This document shows, piece after piece, positions 33,216 through 42,084 of a stretch of 64,000 bases of DNA. A program made the position numbers and the translations under genes. The stretch spans positions 28,892-92,891 of the forward strand of contig URVJ01000009.1 in the NCBI GenBank assembly GCA_900551295.1, written 5' to 3'. How positions within the stretch are numbered: position 1 is the first letter of the stretch; the number at the start of each line of letters is the position of its first letter. The notes under the pieces were generated by a model that was not told where the DNA came from, did not search any database, and saw only the letters and a list, made by a program, of their open reading frames with translations. Origin of the DNA: an uncultured Eubacteriales bacterium. Lineage in GTDB: Bacteria > Bacillota > Clostridia > Oscillospirales > CAG-382.

Positions 33216-33231
33216 TGTTTTCCGTCAAAGT

Positions 33232-33747
33232 TTATTCAAAACCCTTCTGTTCAAGCGCCGCGGCAATTCTGTCTGCGTTTTTCTCAGCCGAAAATCCGGT
33301 GCATTCGACGGTAATATCCGCGTATTTTCTGTAAAACGGAGTACGGTAGTTGTAAATGTCAAGCAGAGTTTCGTTGTTCTCCGCGGCAATTCCGCGTGTG
33401 CCTCTGTTGTTTACGCGCTTGTTTATCTCGGTATACGGCGCGTAGATGTATACGCAGATACCGTTTTGCTTTAAGTGCGCCATGGAATCCTCGCGCAGTA
33501 CGGCGCTGCCGCCCGTTGCAATTACGCGCGGAGTGCTCATGTCAAGAGAGAGTATCGCAAGCCTTTCTTCTTCAAGAAGTCCCGAAACGCCCTTTTTCTC
33601 AAGCGTTTCGTACAGCAGCTCTCCGGTTCTGTTCTGAATTACTATGTCGGTATCGAGAAAATCGAGTCCCAGCCTTTTCGCAAGCAGCACGCCGAGAGTG
33701 CTTTTTCCGCAGCCCGGCATACCTATAAGAATAATGCTTTTTTTCAT
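33232..33747 (-). CDS. aroK: Shikimate kinase
   Basis: 171 residues, the usual length. P-loop GMPGCGKST (residues 9-17), DTD with the shikimate-binding Asp (about 32-34), GGSAVL (near 80) and the RTPFYRKYAD motif (about 134-143) are the AroK signatures. It phosphorylates shikimate with ATP in aromatic amino-acid synthesis. It follows folD by 34 bases in what looks like an operon. An unrelated three-gene operon follows. Confidence 0.92.
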   Translation of the reverse strand: MKKSIILIGMPGCGKSTLGVLLAKRLGLDFLDTDIVIQNRTGELLYETLEKKGVSGLLEEERLAILSLDMSTPRVIATGGSAVLREDSMAHLKQNGICVYIYAPYTEINKRVNNRGTRGIAAENNETLLDIYNYRTPFYRKYADITVECTGFSAEKNADRIAAALEQKGFE

Positions 33748-33781
33748 GTTTTCACCGTCTGTATTTTTTGCTTTATATGTT

Positions 33782-34645
33782 TCAGATGTTGTGCTTTTTC
33801 GCGTGCATACGCGCCGCAGTAAGCGTGTTTTTCATTAGCATGGTAATCGTCATGGGGCCTACGCCTCCGGGAACGGGAGTAATATACGAAGCTTTTTGCG
33901 CGCAGGATTCAAAATCGGCGTCTCCGCAGAGTTTTCCGTTCTCGTCTCTGTCCATTCCGACGTCAATTACGACGGCTCCCTCTTTTATCATATCGCCTTT
34001 TAAGAACTTAGGTTTTCCTACCGCAACAACCACAATATCCGCGCGTTTTGTGTGCTGCGCAAGATCTGCCGTTTTTGAATGGCACACCGTAACGGTACCG
34101 TTTGCGTGCAGAAGCAGCATTGCCATGGGCTTGCCTACGATATTGCTTCTGCCTATAACCACGCAGTCCTTGCCGGATATGCCGATCTTATACTGATCCA
34201 TAAGTTCCATGATGCCTGCCGGCGTGCAGGGCAGAAAGCTGTATTCGCCTATCATTATTCTTCCGACGTTTTCGGGGTGGAACGCGTCAACGTCCTTTTC
34301 GGGAGAAATGTTGTTGACTATAAGAGCCTCGTCAAGGTGTTTCGGCAGCGGCGACTGAACAAGTATTCCGTGAATTAGGTTGTTGTGGTTCAGGGAATGT
34401 ACAAGGTCTAGCAGCGCTCTTTCCGTCGTATCTTCGGGAAGTTCGTAGACCTCGGAATAAAATCCGACTTCTTCGCAGGCTTTTGCCTTGTTTCTTACGT
34501 AAATTTTCGACGCCGGATCTTCGCCTACGATAATAACCGCGAGTCCCGGCTTTATTCCCGTGCTTTTTTCAAATTCCGAGCTGTCTTCCTTTATCTGCGC
34601 GCGCACTTTCGCGCTTACCGCTTTTCCGTCAATTATTTCTGCCAT
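33782..34645 (-). CDS. folD: Methylenetetrahydrofolate dehydrogenase / cyclohydrolase
   Basis: 287 residues from the ATG at 34645, with GGAG 8 bases before it; a GTG at 34654 overlaps that site. Motifs of FolD are present: YVRNKAKACEEVGF with the catalytic Tyr-Lys (near residues 49-55), QSPLPKHLD, and PCTPAGIM followed by VIGRSNIVGKP, which contains the NADP site. The C-terminal PGGVGPMT closes the family fold. It makes methenyl- and formyl-tetrahydrofolate in the cytoplasm. Confidence 0.93.
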   Translation of the reverse strand: MAEIIDGKAVSAKVRAQIKEDSSEFEKSTGIKPGLAVIIVGEDPASKIYVRNKAKACEEVGFYSEVYELPEDTTERALLDLVHSLNHNNLIHGILVQSPLPKHLDEALIVNNISPEKDVDAFHPENVGRIMIGEYSFLPCTPAGIMELMDQYKIGISGKDCVVIGRSNIVGKPMAMLLLHANGTVTVCHSKTADLAQHTKRADIVVVAVGKPKFLKGDMIKEGAVVIDVGMDRDENGKLCGDADFESCAQKASYITPVPGGVGPMTITMLMKNTLTAARMHAKKHNI

Positions 34646-34684
34646 AAATTTCACTCCAAATAAATCAAAAATATAATTTACATT

Positions 34685-34713
34685 TTAACAAAAGTATTAT
34701 ATAATAGTATAAT
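34685..34713 (+). promoter_or_regulatory. Promoter of the U32-dusB-yitT operon
   Basis: TTAACA (34685-34690), 17-base spacer and TATAAT (34708-34713) on the plus strand, about 50 bases before the U32 gene. Confidence 0.75.
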
Positions 34714-34764
34714 GTAAAATTTAAGTCTTTGCAACAGTATAAATGTTAAAAACACGGAGAAACA

Positions 34765-36792
34765 ATGAAAAAACCGCTTTTACTTGCTCCCTGCGGAAGT
34801 TTTGAGGCACTGAACGCCGCGATAAGCGCCGGTGCGGACGAGGTATACTTCGGCTCTCACAGCTTCAACGCAAGATACGGCGCAAAAAACTTTGACAATG
34901 ATGAAATGAGATCGGCTCTCGACCTGTGCCGCATACACGGGGTAAAGTCCAACATAACCGTAAATACCTGTCTTACCGACAGAGAGTTAAAGGACGCGCT
35001 GAATCTTGTTTACAACGCTTTGTGCATGGGTGCGGACTGCTTTATAGTGCAGGATCTCGGGCTTGCCTCGGCAATAAAGCGCACAATGCCCGAAACCGTT
35101 CTTCACGCAAGCACGCAATGCGCCTGCCACAGCCTTGAGGGTGCAAAAAAGCTGCGCGAACTCGGTTTTGACAGAGTGGTGTTGGCGCGCGAAATGAGCT
35201 TTGAGGATATAAAGAGTATAAGCGACGCCGGAATAGAGACTGAAATATTCGTACACGGCGCGCTGTGCGTGTGTCATTCGGGTATGTGCCTTATGAGCTC
35301 TGTAATCGGCAAAAGGAGCGGAAACCGCGGTATGTGCGCACAGCCATGCAGACTTCCGTATACCCTTTCGGGCGCAAAAAACGCGTATCCGCTGAGCTTA
35401 AAGGATATGTCGCTCTCGAAAGACATAGACAAGGTGTTAAGCAGCGGCGCGGCGTCGCTTAAAATAGAGGGCAGAAGAAAATCCCCCGAATACGTCTACG
35501 GCGTTACAAGCATATGGAGAAAGCTCATAGACGAGGGCAAAAACGCGTCGGAGAAAGAATATGAGCGCCTTTGCGGACTGTTTTCGCGCGGAGGATTTAC
35601 GGATTCGTACTTCACCTCGCATTATCTCTCTGACAACAGAAATATGTACGGCGTGAGAAGTGAGGACGACAAGCAGAGCACGTCGCGGCTTTTGAACGGG
35701 TCGGACAAGGCGTTTCCCGAACGCAAAAGAGAAATAAGCCTTGAATGTACGGCAAAACCCGACGAACCTCTAAAAGTTTGCGCGTCGTGCGGAAATGTAA
35801 GCGTAAATCACGTTTCGGACTTTATCTGCGGCAGGGCGAAAAGCGCGCCCGTCACAAAAGACGAGATAGCCTTAAATCTTTCAAAGCTCGGTTCGACGCC
35901 GTTTTCGGCTCACGAAATCAGGGTAGACACAAACGGCGATGTTTTTCTTCCGAAATCCGCGCTCAATGCCGCAAGAAGAAGCGCTGCGGACGCACTTTAC
36001 GCAGCTCTCACTGAACCGAAACACATATCAGCGCCGGAAGATGACGGCTTTTCAGACTGTATTGCAAGAAAAAAAGTCTCGCAGCCCGAAATTCACATAT
36101 CTTTTGTAAATCTTTCGGATATTTCCGAAATAAGCGCATATAAAAATGTAAAGTACGTTTCCCTGCCGCTTGAATTTTTTGAGGATCCCGACGTCGGAGT
36201 GCTTAAAAAAATAAAGTCATGCGGCGCAATAACGGGCGTAAGACTTCCGAGAGTTATATTCAATACGGAATATGACGGCTGTCTGCGTGCGCTCGAAAAA
36301 GCTGCGGAGCTTGGCGCGAAATATGCGCTTGTATCGAACATCGGTCATGCTGACATGGCGAAAAAGGTAGGTCTTTCTCTTTTCGGAGGAATAGGTCTTA
36401 ACGTATTCAACAGCCGAAATGTAAGCGTACTCGAAAGTCTCGGATTTGATACCGTAACCCTCTCGCCCGAACTCAACAGCGCACAGATGCGCGACATAAA
36501 AACAAACGGGAAAATAAAGCTCTGCGCCTTTGCAAAAGGCAGACTGCCTCTCATGACGCTTGAAAGCTGCATTGTCCGCGCAAACGGAAAGTGCGAACAT
36601 AAAAACAGCACCGGCTGCGCACTTCTTACCGACAGAAAAGGCTACAAATTCCCCGTATACGGAGAAAAGCGTTTCTGCGGCAGCGGTTATCCGTGCAGAA
36701 ACATAATATACAACTCGGTAAGCGCCGATATTCTTTCAAAAAAAGACGAGATAAGCAAAATAAACGCCGATATTCTCACCGTAATAATTTAA
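34765..36792 (+). CDS. U32 family peptidase / rRNA hydroxylation protein (RlhA-like)
   Basis: 675 residues, longer than the short U32 members. The N-terminal TIM-barrel-like half has the U32 features APCGSFEALNAAISAGADEVYFG and the HGALCVCHSGMCLMSS motif near residue 170, followed by RSGNRGMCAQPCR; the Cys cluster resembles that of RlhA, which helps hydroxylate a 23S rRNA cytidine. The C-terminal half (from about 440) is a repeat-like extension ending in Cys-rich GYPC motifs. Peptidase activity is historical and unproven for many members. It starts an operon with dusB. Confidence 0.85.
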   Translation: MKKPLLLAPCGSFEALNAAISAGADEVYFGSHSFNARYGAKNFDNDEMRSALDLCRIHGVKSNITVNTCLTDRELKDALNLVYNALCMGADCFIVQDLGLASAIKRTMPETVLHASTQCACHSLEGAKKLRELGFDRVVLAREMSFEDIKSISDAGIETEIFVHGALCVCHSGMCLMSSVIGKRSGNRGMCAQPCRLPYTLSGAKNAYPLSLKDMSLSKDIDKVLSSGAASLKIEGRRKSPEYVYGVTSIWRKLIDEGKNASEKEYERLCGLFSRGGFTDSYFTSHYLSDNRNMYGVRSEDDKQSTSRLLNGSDKAFPERKREISLECTAKPDEPLKVCASCGNVSVNHVSDFICGRAKSAPVTKDEIALNLSKLGSTPFSAHEIRVDTNGDVFLPKSALNAARRSAADALYAALTEPKHISAPEDDGFSDCIARKKVSQPEIHISFVNLSDISEISAYKNVKYVSLPLEFFEDPDVGVLKKIKSCGAITGVRLPRVIFNTEYDGCLRALEKAAELGAKYALVSNIGHADMAKKVGLSLFGGIGLNVFNSRNVSVLESLGFDTVTLSPELNSAQMRDIKTNGKIKLCAFAKGRLPLMTLESCIVRANGKCEHKNSTGCALLTDRKGYKFPVYGEKRFCGSGYPCRNIIYNSVSADILSKKDEISKINADILTVII

Positions 36793-36807
36793 GTACACGG
36801 AGTAAAC

Positions 36808-37806
36808 ATGAAAATAGGAAATCTGACGTTAAAAACAAATGTTTTCTGCGCACCCATGGCAGGAGTGACCGACGCGCCGTTCAGACTTGTCTGCCGCAAA
36901 TATTTTTCGGGCGCGTGCGTTACCGAAATGGTGTCGGCAAAAGCTGTCTGCTTCTGCGACAAAAAGACAAAGACTCTTGCGGCGTTTTCAAAAGAGGAGC
37001 GCCCCATCGGCATTCAGATCTTCGGCAGCGAACCCGAAATAATGGCAAAAGCCGCAGCAATTCTGTACGGCGAATTCGCCCCCGATTTTATAGACATAAA
37101 CATGGGCTGTCCCGCACCCAAAATCGTAAACAACGGCGAGGGCAGCGCGCTTATGAAAGATCCTGCACTTGCCGGAAAAATCGTATATGCCGTAAAAAAC
37201 GCAATAGGACAAGTGCCGCTTACCGTAAAAATGCGCTTGGGCTTTGACAAGGCTCACATAAACGCGCCCGAACTTGCAAAAGTGTGCGAAAGCAGCGGCG
37301 CCGACGCTCTGTTTATCCACGGCAGAACCAGGGAACAGATGTATATGCCGTCCGCGGAATATAACGTCATACGTGAAATCAAAAGCAAGTCGCATATTCC
37401 GGTTATCGCAAACGGGGACATATGCTGCCCGGACGACGCTTTGCGCGTACTCGAATACACAGGCTGCGACGGAGTAATGATAGGCAGAGCCTCTTTGGGA
37501 AACCCGTATGTTCTTGCAGACACCGAGAGGGTTTTATCGGGACTGCAGCCGCTTAAAATAACGCCCGAACAGAAATGCCGCGACATGAAAGAGCATATGC
37601 ACCTTTTAATATCGCAGAAAGGCGAATACGTCGGCGTAAGAGAGGCGCGAAAGCACATTGCATGGTACATAAAAGGCTATCCCGGCTCTGCCGAACTGCG
37701 AAACCGCGCAAACTGCGCCCGGACCGTGTCGGAGATAGACGGTATAATCGACTGTACCCTTCTCTGCTTTAAATCGGCTTTCAATCAAGGCGCAATAAAT
37801 CCGTAA
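36808..37806 (+). CDS. dusB: tRNA-dihydrouridine synthase
   Basis: 332 residues. FMN-dependent TIM barrel with APMAGVTDAPFR at the start, the catalytic Cys (about 101) in NMGCPAPK, IHGRTREQMY near residue 170 and GDI/GVMIGRAS for flavin phosphate binding. The small helical tRNA-binding domain follows. It reduces specific uridines in tRNA. The gene lies 15 bases after the U32 gene and 34 before yitT, fitting an RNA-modification operon. The subtype is assigned on overall resemblance. Confidence 0.93.
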   Translation: MKIGNLTLKTNVFCAPMAGVTDAPFRLVCRKYFSGACVTEMVSAKAVCFCDKKTKTLAAFSKEERPIGIQIFGSEPEIMAKAAAILYGEFAPDFIDINMGCPAPKIVNNGEGSALMKDPALAGKIVYAVKNAIGQVPLTVKMRLGFDKAHINAPELAKVCESSGADALFIHGRTREQMYMPSAEYNVIREIKSKSHIPVIANGDICCPDDALRVLEYTGCDGVMIGRASLGNPYVLADTERVLSGLQPLKITPEQKCRDMKEHMHLLISQKGEYVGVREARKHIAWYIKGYPGSAELRNRANCARTVSEIDGIIDCTLLCFKSAFNQGAINP

Positions 37807-37840
37807 AAACCTAAATTAATACAAACAGAGGTAAAGATCA

Positions 37841-38731
37841 ATGCAGCAGACCGCACAACAGCAAACCTTACAGCAGCAGCCGAAAAAACACCGTTCGGCG
37901 GCACTCAATTTTCTTATAATGAACGCAGGAGTGTTGCTCCTCACCGTCGGCGTATACTTCTTCAAGATACCTAACGGCTTTTCAACCGGCGGAGTCAGCG
38001 GTATCGGTACCGTAATAGGCAAAATTTCTCGCTTTACCCCCGCAACGCTGATCATGACAATAAACATCGCGCTGCTTTTTATCGGATTTATCTTTCTCGG
38101 ACGCATGACGGGAATCAAGACCGTATACTGCAGTCTTATGTTCTCCGCCGAAACGTGGCTTTTTGAAAGATTTGTGCCTATGTCAAGTCCCATGTCCGAC
38201 CAGCCGTTTCTTGAGCTTGTATATGCGATTCTTCTCACATCAATAGGCTCTGCCATGATGTTCAACTGCGGCGCGTCATCGGGAGGAACCGACATAATCG
38301 CGCTTATACTCAAAAAATACACCAGTCTTGACGTCGGAAAAGCGCTTTTATGCACCGATTTTCTTATTGCGGCGTCCTCGTTCTTTGTTTTCGGCATAAC
38401 GACGGGACTTTTCTCACTTCTCGGTCTTTTCGCAAAGGCGTTTCTCGTTGACAGCGTTCTCGAAAACTTAAACAGCTACAAATACTTTATAGTTATTACT
38501 TCGGAGCATGAAAAAATAGCAGATTACATAATCAAAACCCTGCACCACGGCGCAACGGTACACGTAGCACAGGGTGAATACACGCACGACGGCAAATTCA
38601 TGATTCACACCGTATGCACACGTCTTGAGGCAATAAAACTGCGCGCATGGATCAAAAACACCGATCCCCATGCCTTTACCATAATCACCACAAGCAGCGA
38701 AATTATAGGCAGAGGATTCAGAGCAGTATAA
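37841..38731 (+). CDS. YitT family membrane protein
   Basis: 296 residues. A Gln-rich cytoplasmic start (QQTAQQQTLQQQ) is followed by five or so membrane helices (NAGVLLLTVGVYFF, LIMTINIALLFIGF and others) and the conserved GCSSGGTDIIA-type motif (NCGASSGGTDIIAL, about residue 145). The C-terminal 90 residues form the soluble DUF2179-type domain. The family is common in Bacillota and its transport substrate is unknown. It follows dusB in the same operon. Confidence 0.9.
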   Translation: MQQTAQQQTLQQQPKKHRSAALNFLIMNAGVLLLTVGVYFFKIPNGFSTGGVSGIGTVIGKISRFTPATLIMTINIALLFIGFIFLGRMTGIKTVYCSLMFSAETWLFERFVPMSSPMSDQPFLELVYAILLTSIGSAMMFNCGASSGGTDIIALILKKYTSLDVGKALLCTDFLIAASSFFVFGITTGLFSLLGLFAKAFLVDSVLENLNSYKYFIVITSEHEKIADYIIKTLHHGATVHVAQGEYTHDGKFMIHTVCTRLEAIKLRAWIKNTDPHAFTIITTSSEIIGRGFRAV

Positions 38732-38762
38732 AAGAAAATATGTGAAAAAAGGAGAGATTTTT

Positions 38763-39977
38763 ATGAATTTGAAAACAGAACAGCTATGGGACTTCATCTG
38801 GGACAGCTTTTTCTGCGATAAAACAAATCTTATCTACGATTTCAGGATTCATAACGGCAAAAACGGCTGCACCGACGATCTTCCCACGCCTTACGAGATT
38901 TCAAAGTCCTTTCCAAATCCGTCGGGGTACGGCACGGGCATGGAGGATTCCGTACTCAACGGAGGAGCTTTTCTTGAGGCGGTTATTGCCAAATACGGGG
39001 TGACGCATGACGAAAGTCTGCGCGAACAATGCCAAAAGCTAGTAAAAGGACTTTTGCTCTGCTCGTCCGTTTCGTGCGAAAAAGGATTTGTTGCAAGGAG
39101 CGTACTTCCGACGGACTGCAAGAGCTACTATATAAATTCCTCGCGCGATCAGTACACTCACTGGATATACGGCTTGTACAGAGCATATTTTTCGGACCTT
39201 TGCACCGACGAATTAAGATCCGAAATAAAACTGAGAATGAAAGAGGTTGCGTCTAAATTTGAGCGCGACATAATACCGCAGAACAACTACACAATTATCC
39301 GTGCGGACGGAACGCTCTCAGAAACCAATCAGATGTGGGGAAAGGAGATACTTCCCCACGAGGCTCTGAGACTGCCGATGTTCTATCTTGCAGCATACAA
39401 GGTCACGGGTGAGCAAAAGTGGTACGAATTATACAGAAAATATGTATACGACGCCATTGAAATTTCAAAAAGGCTCAAACCCGGCGCCTGCGCGGCATAT
39501 GCATATCTTCAAATGCAGTATTCGCAGCGTCTTATTTACGAGGCGGACGACGACATTGCGGTAAAGAACATCATGAAAGAACTTATGTACATGACTTCCG
39601 ACTGCGTGAAAGACGTAGCACCAAACCATGCAAAGGGACAGCCTGCGCCGGAATACGCCAAAAAGCTCTGTGCAAAGAATACACCGTGGAGAACACGAAA
39701 GCTTACATACACTTACGAAGAGCCGAAAAACGGATATTTCTGGTGCAATCCCGGACTTGATCCCGATTTTAAAAATGAGGCGTTCTACCCTATTCGCGAA
39801 GTCGGCGAATGTCTTATCGTTGCGGCACTCTGCCCTGACAAGCTTCCCGACAATGATCAGATTGACGCCTTGAAAAACATGATTCTCGCCGTCGATCCTC
39901 AAAACCACTATTCAAGCGCGCCGTTACTCATGCTTGACGCTTACTGGCTTATAAGGAAACTCGGCATCACTCTTTAA
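38763..39977 (+). CDS. Unrecognised helical protein, possibly an (alpha/alpha)6-barrel carbohydrate enzyme
   Basis: 404 residues from the ATG at 38763, chosen because AAAGGAG lies 8 bases before it; a GTG at 38742 has no site. No signal peptide or membrane helix. The pattern of regular amphipathic helices with aromatic loop motifs (YTHWIYGLYRAYF, MWGKEILPHEALRLP, FWCNPGLDPDF) resembles six-hairpin glycosidases and related lyases, but no catalytic motif is recognised. It is cotranscribed with yitT 31 bases upstream and ends at a bidirectional terminator. Function cannot be assigned from the sequence alone. Confidence 0.6.
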   Translation: MNLKTEQLWDFIWDSFFCDKTNLIYDFRIHNGKNGCTDDLPTPYEISKSFPNPSGYGTGMEDSVLNGGAFLEAVIAKYGVTHDESLREQCQKLVKGLLLCSSVSCEKGFVARSVLPTDCKSYYINSSRDQYTHWIYGLYRAYFSDLCTDELRSEIKLRMKEVASKFERDIIPQNNYTIIRADGTLSETNQMWGKEILPHEALRLPMFYLAAYKVTGEQKWYELYRKYVYDAIEISKRLKPGACAAYAYLQMQYSQRLIYEADDDIAVKNIMKELMYMTSDCVKDVAPNHAKGQPAPEYAKKLCAKNTPWRTRKLTYTYEEPKNGYFWCNPGLDPDFKNEAFYPIREVGECLIVAALCPDKLPDNDQIDALKNMILAVDPQNHYSSAPLLMLDAYWLIRKLGITL

Positions 39978-40004
39978 TTTTCCTCAATTTTACAGACAAA
40001 AAAT

Positions 40005-40041
40005 CACTCCGGATCAATTATGAAACGGAGTGAAATTTTTT
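40005..40041. terminator. Bidirectional terminator
   Basis: CACTCCG (40005-40011) pairs with CGGAGTG (40026-40032). A T run follows on the plus strand, and on the minus strand the stem is followed by GATTTTTTG, so it can stop both the operon before it and the sugar-uptake operon after it. Confidence 0.88.
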
Positions 40042-40068
40042 ATGCTTTTGTTTGCGTCCGACTTCGGA

Positions 40069-41085
40069 TTAACCTACTATACCGGAACGTTCGATACCTT
40101 CAACAAGTGATCTCTGAGCGAACAAGAAGATAATGAACAGCGGCAGAATTACTAAAAGTCCGCAGGTGTTTGTTATCGCCGATTCCCAAAGTGTGCTTGC
40201 CGCAAAATCTACCTTTAAGCTTGTGGGCACCTTTACGATGTTGGTGAGCATTACTTCGCCGCTTGTCGTAAAGAAGGGAGATGCGGTATAGAATGTATCT
40301 GTCCACTGCCACGAGAATGCGAACATAAAGATTGTTGTCATCATCTGGGTTGACAGAGGAAGAATTATCTGGAAGAACGTCTTGAACACGCCTGTACCGT
40401 CTATGTACGCGGCTTCTTCGAGTTCGTCCGGAACGCCCTTATAGAACTGTCTGAAAATGAAGATATACAGACCGTTCTTGAATGCAAGTCCCGTAATCGA
40501 GAGCAGGTACAGCGGAAATTCCGTGTTGATCAGGTTTATCTGATGTCCCGTAAGAAGTTTGAATATGCCGAGCACATCAAAATATCTGAACTTCATGAAC
40601 ATTGCAAGAAGCAGTGTATCATGCGGAATAAGCATTGTAAGAATTACGCAGAAGAACAGAATGTTTCTGCCTTTGAATTTGAACTTTGCAAAACCGTAAC
40701 CGATTATAGCGCAGATAAGCGTCTGGAACAGTGCGCAGAGTACCGAAATTCTTGCGGTGTTGAAAAGTGCAAGAAAATACTTGTTCTCAAGTATGATAAA
40801 CTTCCACTGGTCAAGGGTGGGATGTCTCGGAATAAGCTTAACCGTAACGTCCACAAAGTCCTCCTGGCTCATGAACGAAGCCATGATCTTTGTAAAGAAC
40901 GGGTAAAGTATGATGTACGAGATACCTATAAGCAGAACGAATCTGAAAATCTTATATATTATTTCTCCGACAAAGCTTGCGGAAAAGACCTTGAGCTTTA
41001 ATCTTTCAGCCTTGCCGACCTTGCCGTCAAAATCGATTTTCATATCCTTGCGCGAAAGCGGCTTTTTTGTATTTGAATTATTCAT
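40069..41085 (-). CDS. Carbohydrate ABC permease, MalG type (second pair)
   Basis: 338 residues. A basic cytoplasmic N-terminus is followed by six membrane helices. The EAA loop motif is visible as GVPDELEEAAYIDGTGVFKTFFQIILPLS, near residue 245, the site where the ATPase docks. With the MalF-type protein encoded 17 bases upstream it forms one sugar channel. It is the last gene of the seven-gene operon, ending at the bidirectional terminator. No ATPase gene is nearby, so a shared MsmX-type ATPase probably serves it. Confidence 0.9.
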   Translation of the reverse strand: MNNSNTKKPLSRKDMKIDFDGKVGKAERLKLKVFSASFVGEIIYKIFRFVLLIGISYIILYPFFTKIMASFMSQEDFVDVTVKLIPRHPTLDQWKFIILENKYFLALFNTARISVLCALFQTLICAIIGYGFAKFKFKGRNILFFCVILTMLIPHDTLLLAMFMKFRYFDVLGIFKLLTGHQINLINTEFPLYLLSITGLAFKNGLYIFIFRQFYKGVPDELEEAAYIDGTGVFKTFFQIILPLSTQMMTTIFMFAFSWQWTDTFYTASPFFTTSGEVMLTNIVKVPTSLKVDFAASTLWESAITNTCGLLVILPLFIIFLFAQRSLVEGIERSGIVG

Positions 41086-41102
41086 GTCTGCACCCTCCTT
41101 CC

Positions 41103-42065
41103 TTAATCACGTCTCTGATAGAATACGAACGCCGAAATAATTGCGGTGACAAGACCTATCAGAACAAGAACTATGAGGAAGTACAGCCATGACATTGCGG
41201 AACTGAGTTCTCGCGGATGCGGTGCTGTTCCTTCGTAAACCGTGCTTATATAAGTCATAACAGCATTTGATTCCGAAGTAAACGAGTCGATAACCGTATA
41301 AATCGTATTAACGAGTATCATCGGGCTTATCATCGGGAATGTTATCTTCCAGAAAGTTTCCCATCCGGAAGCGCCGTCCATCTTACAGGACTCATAGATT
41401 GCGGGAGATATTGATTGAAGACCTGCAAGGAATATAAGCATCTGAACGCCGGAACGGTTTACTATGTTGAAGATGTTATTTACAACGTTTACAACATAAT
41501 CAACAAGTTCAGTACCTACTACCATGTTGCCGAGCAGGTTTGTGATGTCCACTGCGTTTACTATATCGCCCGCATTCTGACTGGCACCCGTATCGATCGA
41601 ACCGCTGCTCATATAAGTCATTGCGGCATTACTCTGGTCGATAGAGTCTATAAGACCGGTTGTAAGTATAACGGGGATAAAGAATATTGCTCTGAACACT
41701 GCTCTTCCGAACATCTTCTGATTGAGTATGATCGCCATGAACAGCGAGAATATTACTATTGCGGGAACGTCAAGTACAAGCTGTTTTAAGCTTGATGTGA
41801 GGATTCTCAAATAGCTTGCGTCGGAGAACAGCGCCTCATTGTAGTTGTAAAATCCTACGTGTGTAAGCGTATATCCGCCGGTTCTGAGAATTGTGATCTC
41901 ACTGAAGCTGAATTCAATGGATCTGTAAAGCATCGGGAGATAAAGTACCACAAAACCTATTACAAAGGGCAGTACGAATATCCAGCCGGCTCTTGCCTTT
42001 TTCTTGTCAAGCGACGCAGGCTTTTTCTTTGCCGCGGGCTTTGATGCTGCTACTGTTTTATTCAT
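41103..42065 (-). CDS. Carbohydrate ABC permease, MalF type (second pair)
   Basis: 320 residues with six membrane helices and a Lys-rich N-terminus (KKKPASLDKKKA). The EAA motif FLAGLQSISPAIYESCKMDGASGWETFWKITFPM is near residue 220. A periplasmic insert around residues 140-190 (DQSNAAMTYMSSGSIDTG) is longer than in typical MalF-like sugar permeases and may shape specificity. It lies 19 bases after the DUF5696 gene. It pairs with the MalG-type permease downstream. Confidence 0.9.
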   Translation of the reverse strand: MNKTVAASKPAAKKKPASLDKKKARAGWIFVLPFVIGFVVLYLPMLYRSIEFSFSEITILRTGGYTLTHVGFYNYNEALFSDASYLRILTSSLKQLVLDVPAIVIFSLFMAIILNQKMFGRAVFRAIFFIPVILTTGLIDSIDQSNAAMTYMSSGSIDTGASQNAGDIVNAVDITNLLGNMVVGTELVDYVVNVVNNIFNIVNRSGVQMLIFLAGLQSISPAIYESCKMDGASGWETFWKITFPMISPMILVNTIYTVIDSFTSESNAVMTYISTVYEGTAPHPRELSSAMSWLYFLIVLVLIGLVTAIISAFVFYQRRD

Positions 42066-42084
42066 TTGCTGAACACCCCTTTCC

